Shown here one piece after another: positions 45,430 through 59,373 of a stretch of DNA of 64,000 nt (positions within the stretch are counted from its first letter, which is position 1; each line of letters starts with the position of its first letter). Made by a program: the position numbers and the translations under genes. This DNA is from Thereva unica. Lineage: Eukaryota > Arthropoda > Insecta > Diptera > Therevidae. A model generated the notes under the pieces. That model had not been told where the DNA came from. It worked only from the letters and a program-made list of their open reading frames with translations, and ran no database searches. The DNA lies in assembly GCA_949987705.1 (NCBI GenBank), contig OX465281.1:137130876-137194875 (forward strand), written 5' to 3'.

Positions 45430-48400
45430 ATATATAAATTTATAAATGTCTTTAAATAATAAGGTTACAACAGTTTAATATTTAATAATGTTTATTGCTT
45501 ATAATAAAATTTTTAATGTACTGTACGGCAATTTTTATAGTTTAAACAATAAAATTTTATGAAGTGGAACGGAAACTTTGAAACACATTTTTGCCTAAAC
45601 TGTTCTTTGTATGTAAAAAGTGGAAGATCCCTTTTCTAATCTCTTTCGAATTATCCTTTCATTTTCATAATAACTTTAACTGACCTCCGAGCCATAGGAA
45701 GCGCGATATTCGCAAAAAACTTTAATTTTTGTATGCCTTGGAGATATTGTTCTCGATTTTTTTTAAAACCCCAAAGTAAACCGATTACAAAAAAAACATG
45801 AAGGATATATTTTTTAGATCAGAAAATACTAATTTTACGGGACTAATAATAATTTAACAAATCTTTCATGTGACAAACAAGGAGAAAAGTTTTCAGTTCT
45901 CCAATTATTCTTTATTTTAACTGTCAATTTTTTTTAATTTGAGTCGTTAATATTGTTTGTTCTCATGTGCCGCAAACGGAACATTTGGGCCGGCTAATCT
46001 AAGGACGCGACAACACTACTCTTACTGCGGTGTTCGCCGCGTGCATTTACAAAATTGAAGGAGTGCCTTTTCGTTTCGAGATCATCATATGCTTGAAATA
46101 TCTCATGTGTTAGAATTTTCTTAAAAAACTAGTTTCTGTGTTTCAAAAAAATTTATTCATTGAAAATATTTTTCTACCTTCAAACAGAAATAAATTTTTA
46201 GGCAACAAAGTTGGATTACAGCTAGAACTGAAAGTGTGCTCGAAGAAAGAAAATTTTGAAAAAAAAAAAAAAATATGTAAAAAGAATAACAATATCACCA
46301 GTACTTGCTGCTTACGCCACACCTTTTTATACCCCTCATGAAGACTCAGTTGTTACAAAATGGTTTCATCCACTCTACTTTTGAGGCGCTAATTTGATTA
46401 CTAGGAAATTCTTCAGGGAGTAGCGCTTCACAAGGCACATAGATTACGCCACCATTAATAGACAATTAAACTAAAGGAGGGAAAAGTAGGTCTTTTTCTT
46501 AATTATTTGTCTTATTTTGCGTGATGCAAGGATCTGTCAAGTGCCATTATCCGGGGGGCGATCTCCTTTCAAATGGGAGTTAGTTGCGAGGGTTATATCG
46601 CTTTCCCTAGGTGCGGAGCTCATTGCCCCAGCAGCTGCAGCCCCTACGTCCTTACTTAGTGTGTCAAGAGGCTGTTTATCTAATAAGAGTGTTAAGTGAA
46701 CTTTTTCTCCTCGATTTCATTTGGTTTTCAATTAACGTACTCTTGTAGAGCTCCTTGGTACCAACAACAGCAAATCTTGTTACGATGACATCAAAATCCA
46801 TAAGACGTGCACAAGGTAAAAATGTAAATGGGCAATGGGAATGTTTTCACATATAAATCCCCATTCAGCAGCAACATTTTTTTTTATAAAAAATTCTGGT
46901 TCCACACGTAACAAAAGCTCGTTATTAAGAAAACAAAACAACCAGCTTCGACAACGTAACTGGCCCACTTTTGGCACTGTATCCGCGGATATTTAAACTG
47001 GTTTGTCAAGCATGTAAACTACTTGGATAAGAGGGTCGTATTTTTAGACCTTATTGGTTTAATGATAAGAAAATTTGGATACAAAAGCTAACGTCGAAGC
47101 GCCAAAATCACGAGTTTTAATTTAAACTGTCACAATGAATGTCTTACTGTCACAGATGGGTAGTAGTAGAAAAAAATCATTCTCGAGAAAGGAAACTTTT
47201 CACTTGTCTATCGATTTTCACACGTGCTTGCTTTGCTAATCGTGCCTAAACCAACTTTCAGCAGATTAGACGTGGCGGCGTATAGAGGCGAGACGCATTT
47301 TGCGATTGGTGGATTGTGAATAAAAATATTTTTTTTTTTTCAATAAAATTTCGATTTCACAAATCAAAAATGGTAGGCTTGCATAGAATAAAAATGATAT
47401 AAAATTTATTACATATGTATTTGTGTGCTGTCAGATCCGTTTTTTCGGTTATAGGTTTTTGTTTTGCAATTTAATTTATAAAATTGAAATCTTTTATTGG
47501 TTGATTCCACAACTAGCCTTATAGCCTAGTCACTTTATCCATTGACATCTAAAAACTGCTAACTGGAAGTTTTCCAGCGGGATTCTCTTTTTTTTTGGGG
47601 TGGCAGATAATTTGCCAAAAGTCCATAAAGCCAATTGGCCGGCTCAAATGAGGGTCAAGGTCACGAAAATCAATTTTTCGCAAATATTAGCTTTGTTCCA
47701 GAACTCGAATGTGGGATCCCGCGGGACAAAAATTTTCCCAATTTGTGTTTCTGTACTTTCTCATGACAGAAAAAGCGGATAAATTTTCTCTTCCCCTCGT
47801 GCAGGAATTAGCCGGAGGTTTTCGGTCCTGCGATTTCTTGCAAGTTGTCAATTGACAATTTTTTGAATGTGTGTGGGTATCTTAAAAAGCGGCATACACA
47901 TAGATTTGCAAGAAATTGCCCAAAAGTAGTTTCTTTACTTTCTGAATTTTTGACAAAATTATCCCCACCATTCAACTAAGTTTTTGCCCAACAAATTTTT
48001 GCAGGAAAAGTACGGGAACAAAGCTATTGCGTAAATTATCGGTTTACCTAAATGTTGAGATGCATAAAAATATCCTATACAAAATTTAAGTAGAACCAAT
48101 CATTTTCAAGAAATTAGACAGGCATTGCACTGCATTTTTTCCACACCACCTATGAGGTAGAATGCAAGGCGCGTTTTTTACATAGGCCTGCTCCAAAAGT
48201 TAGAAGTTATGATGTAATTTTGTTTATTATTGTTCGTTTTCGCTGACTGCAAGGCAACGAATACTATTACCTATATGTAAGTTTGAAAGCGCGGTTCTGC
48301 ATCTTGAAGCTGAACGACACACATTGGGCTAGGTTTTAAAAAAAGTGGACAAAAATACATTTGTTTAAATGCCCTTTTCCAGGAATTACCTTAAAGAGGG

Positions 48401-48436
48401 GGTTCCGTTGGGAAAACCAATAAGTTTGTATTTAAG
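45430..48436. other. Unassigned stretch of ~3 kb
   Basis: No recognised gene. 46540-46690 is GC-richer and open on the plus strand for 60 codons without a known motif. Small poly-T and poly-A runs are at about 47329-47340 and 46260-46272. This is the longest part of the window without an assignable element and could be older host sequence. Confidence 0.4.
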
Positions 48437-49573
48437 TGGTTAACATTGATTATATACTAAGTAGATATGGACAAACGCGAGTCAAATTAACTTCAGGTTA
48501 CGGCACCACGAGCTGGGTGCGCTAGTATCGCAGGGTTTTATGCTCCGCTATATATGGTTAGTTTCCGAAATAAACTTTTTCTTGTTCATGTGAAAGCCCT
48601 TCGCGCATTTGAACAAAAATCAGAAGCTGCGGCTTTGATTTTAGTGGCTGCAGATCTAAAAATAGATTACTATATGCTTGCTCCTGTTGTTTTGTGCAGG
48701 AAGGGCAAGGAGGATGAAAAAATGATGATTTCGTGGCCGATGGGTGAAATTTGACAATGAGGGCATGAAATGAATGGGCGAGATAATTTTAATGGGAAAT
48801 TTGGCATCTAGCGTTTTTTATTATGTTGAAAAAATTGAAATGGATTTTCAGGGATTATTTCATTTAACGAATTTTGAATGACAAATGTTTAGATTTTTTT
48901 CTCATGTATTTTAGTTCGTAGAAATTTGAAATTTTTACGGATAATTGTATTATTATTGATATACATACATACATGGGTGTTTCCATAAAATTAGGGCGAC
49001 TTTTGAGAGTAATTTGTCTTCATAATATTTAAGATGCTATTGCATTTTCTAATAGTGGATATAATGCGTGATTAATTTGTTTTGTCATACCTAAAGGGGC
49101 CAGTCACTTTATGTAGAATTTTAGGAGAAATTTTGAGTTTTGCGAATTTAGGCATTTAGGGACTGACTGTTATGATTAACAATGAACGTTGGTGGGTTGA
49201 AACCTTAACTTTTACAGTTTTAGATAGGTGGGAGTATTCTGCGTAGATTGCTGCCTTATTCATGAAAATATCTAATAGGGTTACCAAAATACAGAGTAAT
49301 ATGTAAACTTCTACTAAAAAAGTTTCAAAAAGGCCCTAGCGGCTAAACCGTTATGATTCTCCCGCCCCCACCTATACGATTTTTTGTTCGTATATCCAAG
49401 ACCTATCCGCAGCCAGGCGTTTTGGCATTTTCACTGATACCCCCTGTATACTTATAAGTGAATGTCAGCCCATGACCACTCTCGTCAGTCCCTAGCAGCA
49501 TTAACAGCTAGTGCCTGACGGTCTAGGGACTGACGATTCTAAGTAAAACTCATATTGATAATGTAGTAAGCAG

Positions 49574-50535
49574 CTCATATGATAATGTAGTAAGCAGCAG
49601 AAATACGGGTATTAAAATATCTTTCAAATGGGCTATTGGCCGAAACTCGATGTCGTTTCATGTCCGCGAGATAACGGGTGAAAAGTCAACAGCGAAGGTT
49701 GTGACACTTCTCGACGAATAACTCGCTTCCAGCCAGTTTCGCATGTCGGATGAATTAGAATTTTATGTAACGTCTTGAATTATTTATATTTTGGGTTGAT
49801 TTTAACTATTTTGGAAAATTATAATAATGGGAAATAGTAGCTTAGAATCATAATTTTCGCGAAAACTAAAGCACTTCCTTTCAATATATATCATATATTT
49901 TTTATTTCGATAAATCTTTAATATAAACAATACTGTGAGTACTGCTTTTGTGGGAGAATACCTTCATTTTCGGCCCAGTATCGAATCAGCACCTCACATG
50001 AATGTTGGCGGTCGAGACATTTTTCAGTAATTTCCCATTTTCTTTGTCATTTCTGGCAATGCTCCTCTTAAAAATGATTGCACCACCTTTTCCTAAATAG
50101 CTTTCACTTGACCTTCACTTAAGTTTCTTTGCACACGTTATGTTTCCCAGATTCCAAAGACAATCTCGTCAAAAAGGTTTACCTTACATTTCACATTTTG
50201 TTATTTTCCGCATCTGAGGCAGTCTCATAAAAAACTTTACTTTTAGAATCTCGAAAATGATGATTCTTAGCTACTATTTCCCATTATTATAATTTTCCAA
50301 AGTTGTTAAATAACCCAAAATATAAATAATTCAAGGGGTTACATAAAATTCTAATTCATCCGACATGCGAAACTGGCTGGAAGCGAGTTATTCGTCGAGA
50401 AGTGTCACAACCTTCGCGCTTGACCTTTCACCCGTTATGTTGCGGACATGAAACGACATAGAGTTTCGGTCAATAGCCCATTTGAAAGATATTTTAATAC
50501 CCGTATTTCTGCTGCTTACTACATTATCATATGAG
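49574..50535. mobile_element. 962-bp foldback element with ~285-bp arms, nested in A
   Basis: CTCATATGATAATGTAGTAA and inverse at 50535. The arms (49574-49857 and 50258-50535) are highly similar, including GTGACACTTCTCGACGAATA. A 25-bp duplicate of the left end precedes it at 49549. Absent from element B. Confidence 0.82.
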
Positions 50536-52121
50536 CAACCGTTAAGGAGATATTCAAAAAAATGGTGTTATCAATTATTTCAGGCACGTGAAGTGCGAAC
50601 TTTGGCGTTGGATTACTCGCAAACTATACAAGCGAGAACGATGACTAAGGGCTTATTCTAAAAGTAATCACTAGCACTATAAGTTTGGTAATCGGCATTA
50701 ACCCACCCAAATTAATATCTTACGAGATAATCGCAAAAAACTGCATTCAACCTCAACCACCCGAACAAGTTCGAACTTTGAGCGGCCATAACTTTGAGCC
50801 AAATTAACTTACAGACCTCGTAAAGGACTCATTTTGTAGATAATTTTATTCTCTAATGACTTTGTATCGATCATTTTCAGCTATCATTGCACACAACCGA
50901 GTTATTTGGTATAAACGACCTCTACCTCTTTTTCAAGATGGCGGCTTTTCCCATCACACTGCGACCCCACAAACTTTGTTTTAACCGGCACCGGCCACTA
51001 ATTATGGGTTTTCACTGCAGGCTTCCAGTTGTATAATAAGTTTGATATATACATGTACATAATATACCAAAATTCTTACAGTTTTTGGTAATTATTTACT
51101 ATATCACCCCACTTCCAGGGGGTAGGATTGGGGGTAATAAGGGAGGTTGACCTGAACACGTTTCTTTTGGAATTAGCCCTTGGTCATCCCTTACAAAGTT
51201 ATTCACTGTTGAAATTTTGTAAAAATCACCTTTTTACAAGTATTACTTTATGACTTTAATAAGCAGTTATTGCAGTTACTACGACTTTGACGCTGGATTG
51301 TAAGACCAAAAAACTCTCCCACCCAACCTCTACCTCATTCTCGAATTGGGCACAATCTTTTATTGCTGCTTATTTAAAGTAAACAATTACCCTATATAAA
51401 AACATTTAAAAAATCTTTCAAAATCGGAACCTTTCTTCCTTCATTGACGATTACCTAATCTTGAGAAATATGAAGTAGAGTTTTAAATGATAATTCTGAT
51501 ATTCTTTATTATAATTCTATTATTGTAAGTAAACACATATATTTAAATTGACCCAAACTAAATGGCTTAAATTTTCTCTGTAAGCAATAATAAAATAAAT
51601 ACACAAAAACTTGAATTTTTGCTAAAAAAAATCTATTTCATTTTTCTCAAAGTAAAAAAAACGCGATGCAAAATTTCCTATTAAATCTCTCTTCCCATTC
51701 ATTAATTCATTGATAAATTTCAGCCACCGACCAAGAAATCATCGTAGTTTCAGCCCACCCACCCCCTTCCAAAACAAAACAAAAGGAATACCCGCGCAGG
51801 AATCTATTTTTAGATCCAAAACTTTTGGCTTTTCTTCTAACATGCGTCAAGGGCTTTGAAATGCTTTTTTAAATTCAGGCGCAAACCCGCTTTTTTTCAA
51901 TTATTACTAAAAAATAACAAAATTAAAAAATGTGTCTATTTTAGGATTATTATGCACTTATAAAGAAATATTATTAATATTATTAAACTAATGTTGTAAA
52001 CCCATTCCCATTAATTTTAGAGGTTTACAACAGAAATTCGCAGCCCTAAAACTTATATCAGTGTAACTATCGCCATCTAACAAGACAACCTGAAAGATGT
52101 TTGTCCATATCTACTTACTCT

Positions 52122-52722
52122 CCCGATTAAAAATGAAATTCGCTCGCAGCTAGCACGCAGCTGGCATGCACTAGCCCGCACGGCGCCCGCAGCTAGCATG
52201 CAGCTGGTACGCACGAATATTATAACTCACGAGTAAAAATGAAATTCGCCCGCAGCTAGCACGCAGCTGGCATGCACTAGCCCGCACGGCGCCCGCAGCT
52301 AGCATGCACGCCTGAGTGAAAATAACACTAGCCCGCAGCTAGCATGCAGCTGGTACGCACGAAACTCAAATTTAAAATGAAAGAAAAAATTTTTTTTCCT
52401 AGAATAAAAATTCTACGCCTCTTAAAAAAGATGGAGAAGAGTATTATATATGTATGTAAAGTCGTCATCAGGCACATTTTGAGATTTTCGTGCGTGTGGC
52501 GGGAGAGTGGATACCTGTGGCGGGAGAGTGCATCCCTCTAGCGAACAAATTGTTAGATTTTCGTGCCAGTGGCGGGAGCGTGTATCCCTGTGGCGGGAGC
52601 GTGCGTGCCTGTGGCGGGAGAGTACGTACTTTTGTGGCGTGCCTGTTTGTTCGCTATGCGTGCTAGCTGCGGGCGCGTGTGTGCTAGTAAGGAAATTAAC
52701 CATGAAATTATTTTTAATCGGG
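52122..52722. mobile_element. Element E, GC-rich, CCCGATTAAAAAT ends, inserted in A's terminal repeat
   Basis: Ends CCCGATTAAAAAT...ATTTTTAATCGGG, flanked by CT on both sides (52120-52121, 52723-52724). Element B's intact end (ACTTACTCTATAATCAATG) is the empty site. The left half repeats CGCAGCTAGCATGCAGCTGG-type units. The right half repeats GTGGCGGGAGAGTG units of about 24 bp (52497-52630). It is unusually GC-rich for this window. Confidence 0.85.
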
Positions 52723-53479
52723 CTATAATCAATATGGTTAATACATTGATTATATACTAAGTAGATATGGACAAACGCGAGTCAAATTAACATCAGGTTA
52801 CGGCACCACGAGCTGGGGGCGCTAATATCGCAGGGTTTTATGCTCCGCTATATATGGTTAGTTTCCGAAATAAACTTTTTCTTGTTCATGTGAAAGCCCT
52901 TTGCGCATTTGAAAACAAAATCAGAAGCTGCGGCTTTGAGTTTAGTGGCGGTGGATCTAAAAATAGATTTCTATGCGCTTATTCTTATTGTTTTGTTCCG
53001 GAAGGGCAAAGAGGATGATAAAATGATGATGATTTCGTAGCCGATGGGTGAAATTTGACAATGCGGGAATAAATGAATGGGCGAGACAACTTTAATGGGA
53101 AATTTGGCTACAAGCATGTTTTTATTATCTTTAGAAAAATGAAGGGATTATTTCCTTTTTCTTAGCGAAAAGGTGTCAAATTTTTAGATTTGCTCTCAGG
53201 TATTTTATTAGTTCGTAGAAATTTGAAATTTTTACGGATAATTTTATTACTGTTGAGATAAATAAAATAATTTTTGTTTTTGATTTTATTTATCGTTATT
53301 TATGTGGCATGGCCAAGTCCAACCCTTTGTACCGTTACCACGTAATGTCCTTCAAGTAAGGATGTACTAGTAAGTTTAGGTTAGTCTGGATGGTGCGTGA
53401 GTAGATGTCAATGAACCGTACGTTTGATCAGTTCTCTGTTAACAACTATGTGTTCTATTTATTAAGAAAGGGGGGGTAT

Positions 53480-54600
53480 GTAGTGGACCGCGGATGTCCT
53501 GAGTTGGCTAATCTTGGAAAAAGAGGTGCGTCTAGGTGAAAGCGGTTAAACTTAGGTGCTACATTCCTACCGGCTTGCAGGGTATATAGAGGACCAAACG
53601 GGTGCTACGGCCCGCCAATGTACCTTCTTCGTTTTGTTCTGTTCTGGCTGCGTCCGCCCAGATATACGAGTTATATTCAAGGCGGAATGTATTACTTGTA
53701 GATTGTAGCCTGGACAGCTGGCTGAAGGAGGGATTTTAATCTCTGGATTAATCTCAAGCATTGATTAGCTTGTTTGACGATTTGGAATGTGATTACTCCA
53801 TCACGTATCTATGTATCTCGGGCCTTAAAATTGTTATATTTTTTGACGAAACTGGCCGAAACCGTATTCTCTATTACAATATCGGAATTTATTTTACATG
53901 AAAGTTTAATAATATCTATTAGCAAGATTTTACTGTTTTGTTTTCAGATTGGATTTAACAATATTGTAATAGAGAATAGGGCCCCTGAAGATAAAATTAT
54001 GTCTAAAGGGCCCAATGCACGAGCGCTCCATGCACGCCAAAACATCAATGGATGGAGTGCTCGTGTATTTAGGTACGAATCCGCCAAGGCATTTGCACGC
54101 AGGCTTTTGACTGACGTTATAATGACGGTAATGACGTTTACGTCATTCTGACGTCATAATCCGGATTAAGTGTGATAGTCTGTCGAGGGTATTAAAATCT
54201 CAAGAGAAGAGTCAGCCATGAGATTCTTTTTCCCCACTGAGATAAAGAGAAGGATGTTACAAGTTTTCGTAGAGATAAGAGCTTAGCTCTAGGAGACATG
54301 GTCTGGCCCGTGTTTGCTTTATATTGACGAAGGCGTGGGAGTAACGCAGGGTGTCATTGCCAAAACTATGAAGTGGGTAGGAGGGGATTGACAGCAAATC
54401 ATTAATGAATATTAGAAAGAGATCAGGTGAAACTTTGATGTTTGAATGATATGGGCGGCAGGATCCCTGTGCGGACAAAGTAGACGGAATGTGTGTGCGC
54501 ACAATTCCAACCGGCATTCTTTGTTTCACGGATAAAAATCCATGGGAAAAGAGTTTGCGCGAACAAGGTTTGTGTTATGTGCGCGGGCCATAAAACTCAC
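53480..54600 (-). pseudogene. LINE A copy, reversed and decayed, inside element B
   Basis: On the minus strand the RT piece (54529-54257) reads FLIFINDLLSIPSYPLHSF with GND where ADD is expected. The C-terminal piece (about 53745-53520) contains RLEYNSYIWA. Both lie in the expected order for one LINE, with a MITE relic (53863-53985) between them. Confidence 0.72.
53863..53985. mobile_element. Short relative of the GGGGCCTTATTC MITE
   Basis: GTATTCTCTATTACAATAT at the left and ATATTGTAATAGAGAATAGG plus GCCCC at the right mirror each other and resemble 23887-24202. Confidence 0.6.
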
Positions 54601-55673
54601 ATGCCCAACTACCCAGTAGGATGAATATTGAATATCACGAAGACCTTTCAACTACCGGTTAATACTAGAGACATACTAGAGTTTTCTATTCTAGATTTCT
54701 CTTCGTCTGTGCTGGTCGTCCCAAGCAAGAGCCTGTGATCTCTCATTATTCTTATAGCTACACAATATGTCTACATTTTTCTTCTTGAAATTTGGCTGTT
54801 GTTGCAACCTGAACAAGAAGAGTTCTAACTTGTTTGCAATCTTTTTGCCACCACAAAACAAGTGAGTATTTGTATCGACGGACCCGCCACTAATTATGGG
54901 TTTTCATGGCAGGCTTCCAGTTGAATAACGATTCCAGACTGGTTTGCTTTTTATAATTTTAAGTATTTTTATTTCCAATACCATAATTTTCATTAATTTT
55001 TAAAATTTGATACTAACAGAAGTAAGCAAGAGGGTGGTTTTATTGAAGCTACCATTATTAAATGAACGGGTGGTGGAGTGGGATATTCATATACCTGTAC
55101 ATATATACAAAAATTCTTAGAGTTTTGGATAGTTATTTACTTTATCACCGCACACCCGCAGGAGGTAGGGATCGGCGCGTTTCTTTTGGAATTAGCCCTT
55201 GGTCACCGGTTGGTTATTCAGGGTTGAAATTTTGTAAAAGTAAATTTTACAAAAAATAGCAGTTTAATTCTCCCACCCAAACTTCTACCGCACTTTTGGA
55301 GTATTGCGCGAACCTTTAACCGTTGCGCCCAAAGCGGAGGGGGGGCTGCCTGATAAAGTAAACAATTACCCTTATTACATTTAAAAAAATCTTTCAAAAT
55401 CGGAACTCTTCTTCCTTCATTGACGACTACCTACTCTTGAGAAATATGAAGTAGGGCTTTAAACGAAAATTCTAATATTTTTTATTGTTTTTTATTATGT
55501 TACGCTAATATGTAGGTATTCATATTTTGAAATAGTTTACTCAATTTACTCTATAAGCAATAATAAAATCAATATAAATCAATAACTAGAATTTTGTTCA
55601 AAAAAAAAACTTATATTTAATTTTTCTCAAAATAAAAAAAACACGATGCTAAATTTCCCATTAAATCTCTCTT

Positions 55674-56959
55674 TAGTCCATGGAAATGGTACTTTAACAT
55701 TGCAAAAATGCAGGACAAGGTTTTATTTTTGGGATGTGTAGGGGGGGGGGGGCAGTGTGAGCTTAAGTTTGAGTTTTCAGGATTTTAACCCCCCCCCCAT
55801 TTGGCCGCCATCTTGGAAAACGTGTGCAAATGGTTTTTCCACTATATCTCCGAAACGGTACATGTTACCGAAAATTTGCAAGGACACTTTTCGGGATTCT
55901 AACCCCCCCCCCCATTTGGCCGCCATCTTGAAAAACGTATGCAAATGGATTTTCCACTATATCTCCGAAACGGCACATCTTACCGGAAATTTGCAAGGAC
56001 ACTTTTTGTTTAGAATTAAATAATCCACAATTTATTACTTAGAAATTTTGTGGTAAAATGAATAATTAAGAAGTTATAAGCCTTAGAACACAAAAATTAG
56101 TCACAATATTTTCTTTAAAGGCTCTTTTTTGTTGTTTAAATATACTTCTGGTTGAAATTTCCAGACCATTTTCTCAGTTTTTGGTCTTTTGACCAAGAGC
56201 TACATTTTGAGATATTTCCCAAGTCTGTATCTGCAGTACTTTCAGAGATGAAAGTAGGCTTCAGACGGACAGACGGACAGAGCCTCTGTATAAGCTTTTT
56301 TTTTTTTTGAAAAAGCTAAAACCCACAAAAAAATGCGAAACAATTTTACTACATTACTCAAACATCGACATTTCTTATTACGTATAGTCATTCATTCATT
56401 ATTATTACTTGCTAGGTGTTATTGCTAATTTCTAGGAGGTAAAATTGTAATAAAATATTCCGAAAATCTGTCACTTTCATACCTTCGGGGCGCTGTAAAA
56501 CCCTTCGTAGTGAATGAAATTAAAAAAGTAATGAATGAAAATTATTCCTAATGAAACCCTCTACAAAAAACTTGTATTATTTTTTTTTGTTAAAGTTGAA
56601 GGGAAAAAAGTTATAGCCTTTAAAAGAAAATATTGTGACTAATTTTTGTGTTGTAAGGCTTATAACTTCTTAATTATTCATTTTACCACAAAATTTCTGA
56701 GTAATAAATTGTAGATTATTTAATTCTAAACAAAAAGTGTCCTTGCAAATTTTCAGTAACATGTACCGTTTCGGAGATATAGTGGAAAAACCATTTACAC
56801 ACGTTTTCCAAGATGGCGGCCAAATGGGGGGGGGGGTTAGAATCCCGAAAACTCAAACTTAAGCTCACACTGGCCCCCCCCCCCCCCCCCCCTACACATC
56901 CCAAAAATAAAACCTTGTCCTGTATTTTTGCAATGTTAAAGTACCATTTCCATGGACTA
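55674..56959. mobile_element. 1.29-kb TAGTCC-family element, TSD CTT
   Basis: TAGTCCATGGAAATGGTACT ends, CTT at 55671-55673 and 56960-56962. The arms extend inward several hundred bp (for example AAGTTATAAGCCTTAGAAC at 56071, mirrored at about 56650-56670). The empty site is present in element A (TCTCTCTTCCCATTC, about 51686). G and C homopolymers of 10 or more occur near 55741, 55790 and 56873. Non-coding. Confidence 0.92.
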
Positions 56960-58792
56960 CTTCCCATTCATTCATTTCTTCATTCATAAATTTCATCCAC
57001 CGACCAAGAAATCATCGTAGTTTCAGCCCTCCCACCCCCTTCCAAAACAAAACAAAAGGATACCCGTGCAGGAATCTATTTTTAGATCCGAAACTTTTGG
57101 CTTTTCTTCCAACATGCGTGAAGGGCTTTGAAATGCTTTTTTAAATTCAGGCGCAAACCTGCTTTTTTTCAATTTCTTCTAAAAAATAACAAAATTCAAA
57201 AATGTGTCTATTTTCTGATTTTTATGCACTAATAAAGAAATATTATTATTTATATTATTAAACTAATGTTGAAAACCCATTCCCATTGATTTTAGAGGTT
57301 TACAACAGAAATTCGCAGCCCTAAAACTTAAATCAGTGTAACTATCGCCATCTAACCTGAAAGATGTTTGTCCATATCTACTTACTCTATAATCAATGGT
57401 TAATACATTGATTATCTATAAGTAGATGCGTAATCATGGGACCTGCGAGGATGGCGGGTGTTGATGTTTGGCGGCGCTAGCGTCTGCTCTCTTTTTGCGG
57501 TTTGTTCTTTCGGTAAAACTTGCAAGATTTGGAAGCTTTGGTTTGGAGTTTCGATAATACATAATAAAAAAGCTGAGGGTTATGGATAATGTAAATAAAG
57601 TGTACATAAGAAGGCATTTTCTTGGAACATTAAAATGAAGTTGGCTGGGGCGCGGTGCCGTATACAAATTTGAGATATAGAATCTCATGATTTTTCAGTT
57701 TTCGGACTTTCTGATTTTATGAGACTTATTTGCATTAATTAGCGAAAAGTCCATTTGCAACGGAAAGGAATGGGAGGGGGAGGGGTGTCGAAACATCGTT
57801 TTGAAACTATTTCTCTTTATGTTTTTTGGTGGCTGATTATGAAAATCAGCAGGAAATTTTAAGACTGCAATAAAATATGTTTGTCACCCTTATAAATATA
57901 AAATACATACAGTCCTTTTTAAGGATAAGGATAAATATAATAATCAAATTAAATGCACTCTTTTTTATATTTATTTGCGAAGGTGGTTGATTTTTATTTA
58001 ATCTAGCCAAATTTTATCAAGCATTAAGGGGATAAAACTAAAGGGAAGTAATATTTTAAAAATAAACGTAATACAGGTGCTTTTTTCTACGTTTTGGGTA
58101 ATTGTTGCTGCTACCGGATTGCAGGTTGGTTGCTTGGTATTGTTAAAAAGAAATAAGTCATTTTCAACCACCCCTAGATACAGGTTGTATTTGAAAAATG
58201 ATTCAAATATTTTTATGTGTTTAAATTTTATTTTTGATGAAATAATATCAAAAATAAATTGGAAAATTTATTATAATCTCTTTTTCAATGCGGTCAACCA
58301 CTCTTGAATCAAATCAAAAAAAAACTTGAAAAATGTACGATTTTTGAACAAATTTCCCAAAATAACTCTTGTACAACTAGTCCATTATTTAGTTTGTCAT
58401 ATCATGGTTCATTGTCTTGCAGTAAGATTAGTACAAGGGTGGAATAGGTTAACCATTATGATCGTTGGGAGGTGGAATTGACGAGGAATTCTGTTGTTCT
58501 TTTTAGAAACGAATTCCTATTTTGTAGAGTGCCCGAAAAGAGGGCTGCAGGTGGAAGGAGTGAGACGAGTTATGTAATTTGGTGCTGAGGGAATAAGATT
58601 GCCGTGCAGTCAGGAGAGGGTTTATTTCGATGGTACTGAGATAGTGGCGATAGAATGTTGTATGTTTAGCAAGTAATTTGGTGATCTACACAGGAAGCAC
58701 CAAGATTTATTGTCAGTTCGCCTTCGACGATAACTTCGGAAGTTTACGGGATAAAACTGATAAAAGTGTTTAAATATTCTCCGTTTTTACAA

Positions 58793-59373
58793 CCCAGCGG
58801 GAAATGTAATGGCTAGGTAAGCGAGGTGATAATGAGATGGACCCATCACCTTTGTGGTGAAATAATAGCTTATTTTTACATAGGGATATCCTATGGCGGT
58901 AAGTACTTACTGTAGGCATTACAAACGAGGACTTATTTCAGAGGTGAAGTGTATTAAGTGAATACATAGATTACCATGTAAGGCACGCAGAATAAAATTC
59001 TGGCTTCCCTTTTCAGCATTAAAAACATTACTATCCAAAATTACCATTGCATTTCAGCTACATTTGGTGAGAATTTTACTAGCAAGATATCTTTTTGACT
59101 GCACTGCACGATCCACACCGAACGAATTTGGAGGACGGAATAAACTCAAGAAGAGAGGCTTCGACAAGACAAAGAATAATAAAAGCACATCACATTTCCA
59201 ACGAAAGTATTTCACAAGTCATTACCTAGTCGCTTACCTATCCATTACAATGTAAAGACCTCCATTTTACTAAATTTGCAGTCGAATTTTTCAATTACCA
59301 TGTAAGCGGTTACACAAATCATTAATGAATTCTTGGGTTACCTGAGTAACCCCTCGCTAGTTTTCCCGCTGGG
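58793..59373. mobile_element. CCCAGCGGG-ended element nested in D
   Basis: Paralogue of 30689-31169, about 100 bp longer because of a segment at about 59040-59150. It is present at the same place in C and D, so it was in their common ancestor. Confidence 0.65.

Larger units (their letters stand above)
48444..52736. mobile_element. Element A, 7-bp-TSD family, with two nested elements
   Basis: Left end CATTGATTATATACTAAGTA at 48444. The right end reads GTCCATATCTACTTACTCT, is broken by element E (52122-52722), then continues TATAATCAATATG to 52736. The right flank is GTTAATA and the left flank TGGTTAA, so the left copy is imperfect. It matches element B over 48444-48960 and 50990-52120. It contains an inverted-repeat element (49574-50535). 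No transposase. Confidence 0.82.
52744..57398. mobile_element. Element B, flanked by GTTAATA
   Basis: Left CATTGATTATATACTAAGTA, right CTTACTCTATAATCAATG. GTTAATA lies on both sides (52737-52743, 57399-57405). It shares ends and flanking blocks with element A but has a different middle (53270-54885) holding a reversed LINE A copy, and carries the 1.29-kb TAGTCC element. No transposase. Confidence 0.88.

Noticed and set aside
48554..48754. Small gene inside element A
   Set aside because: The matching region in element B (about 52858-53070) carries indels that break the frame, so coding constraint is not supported.
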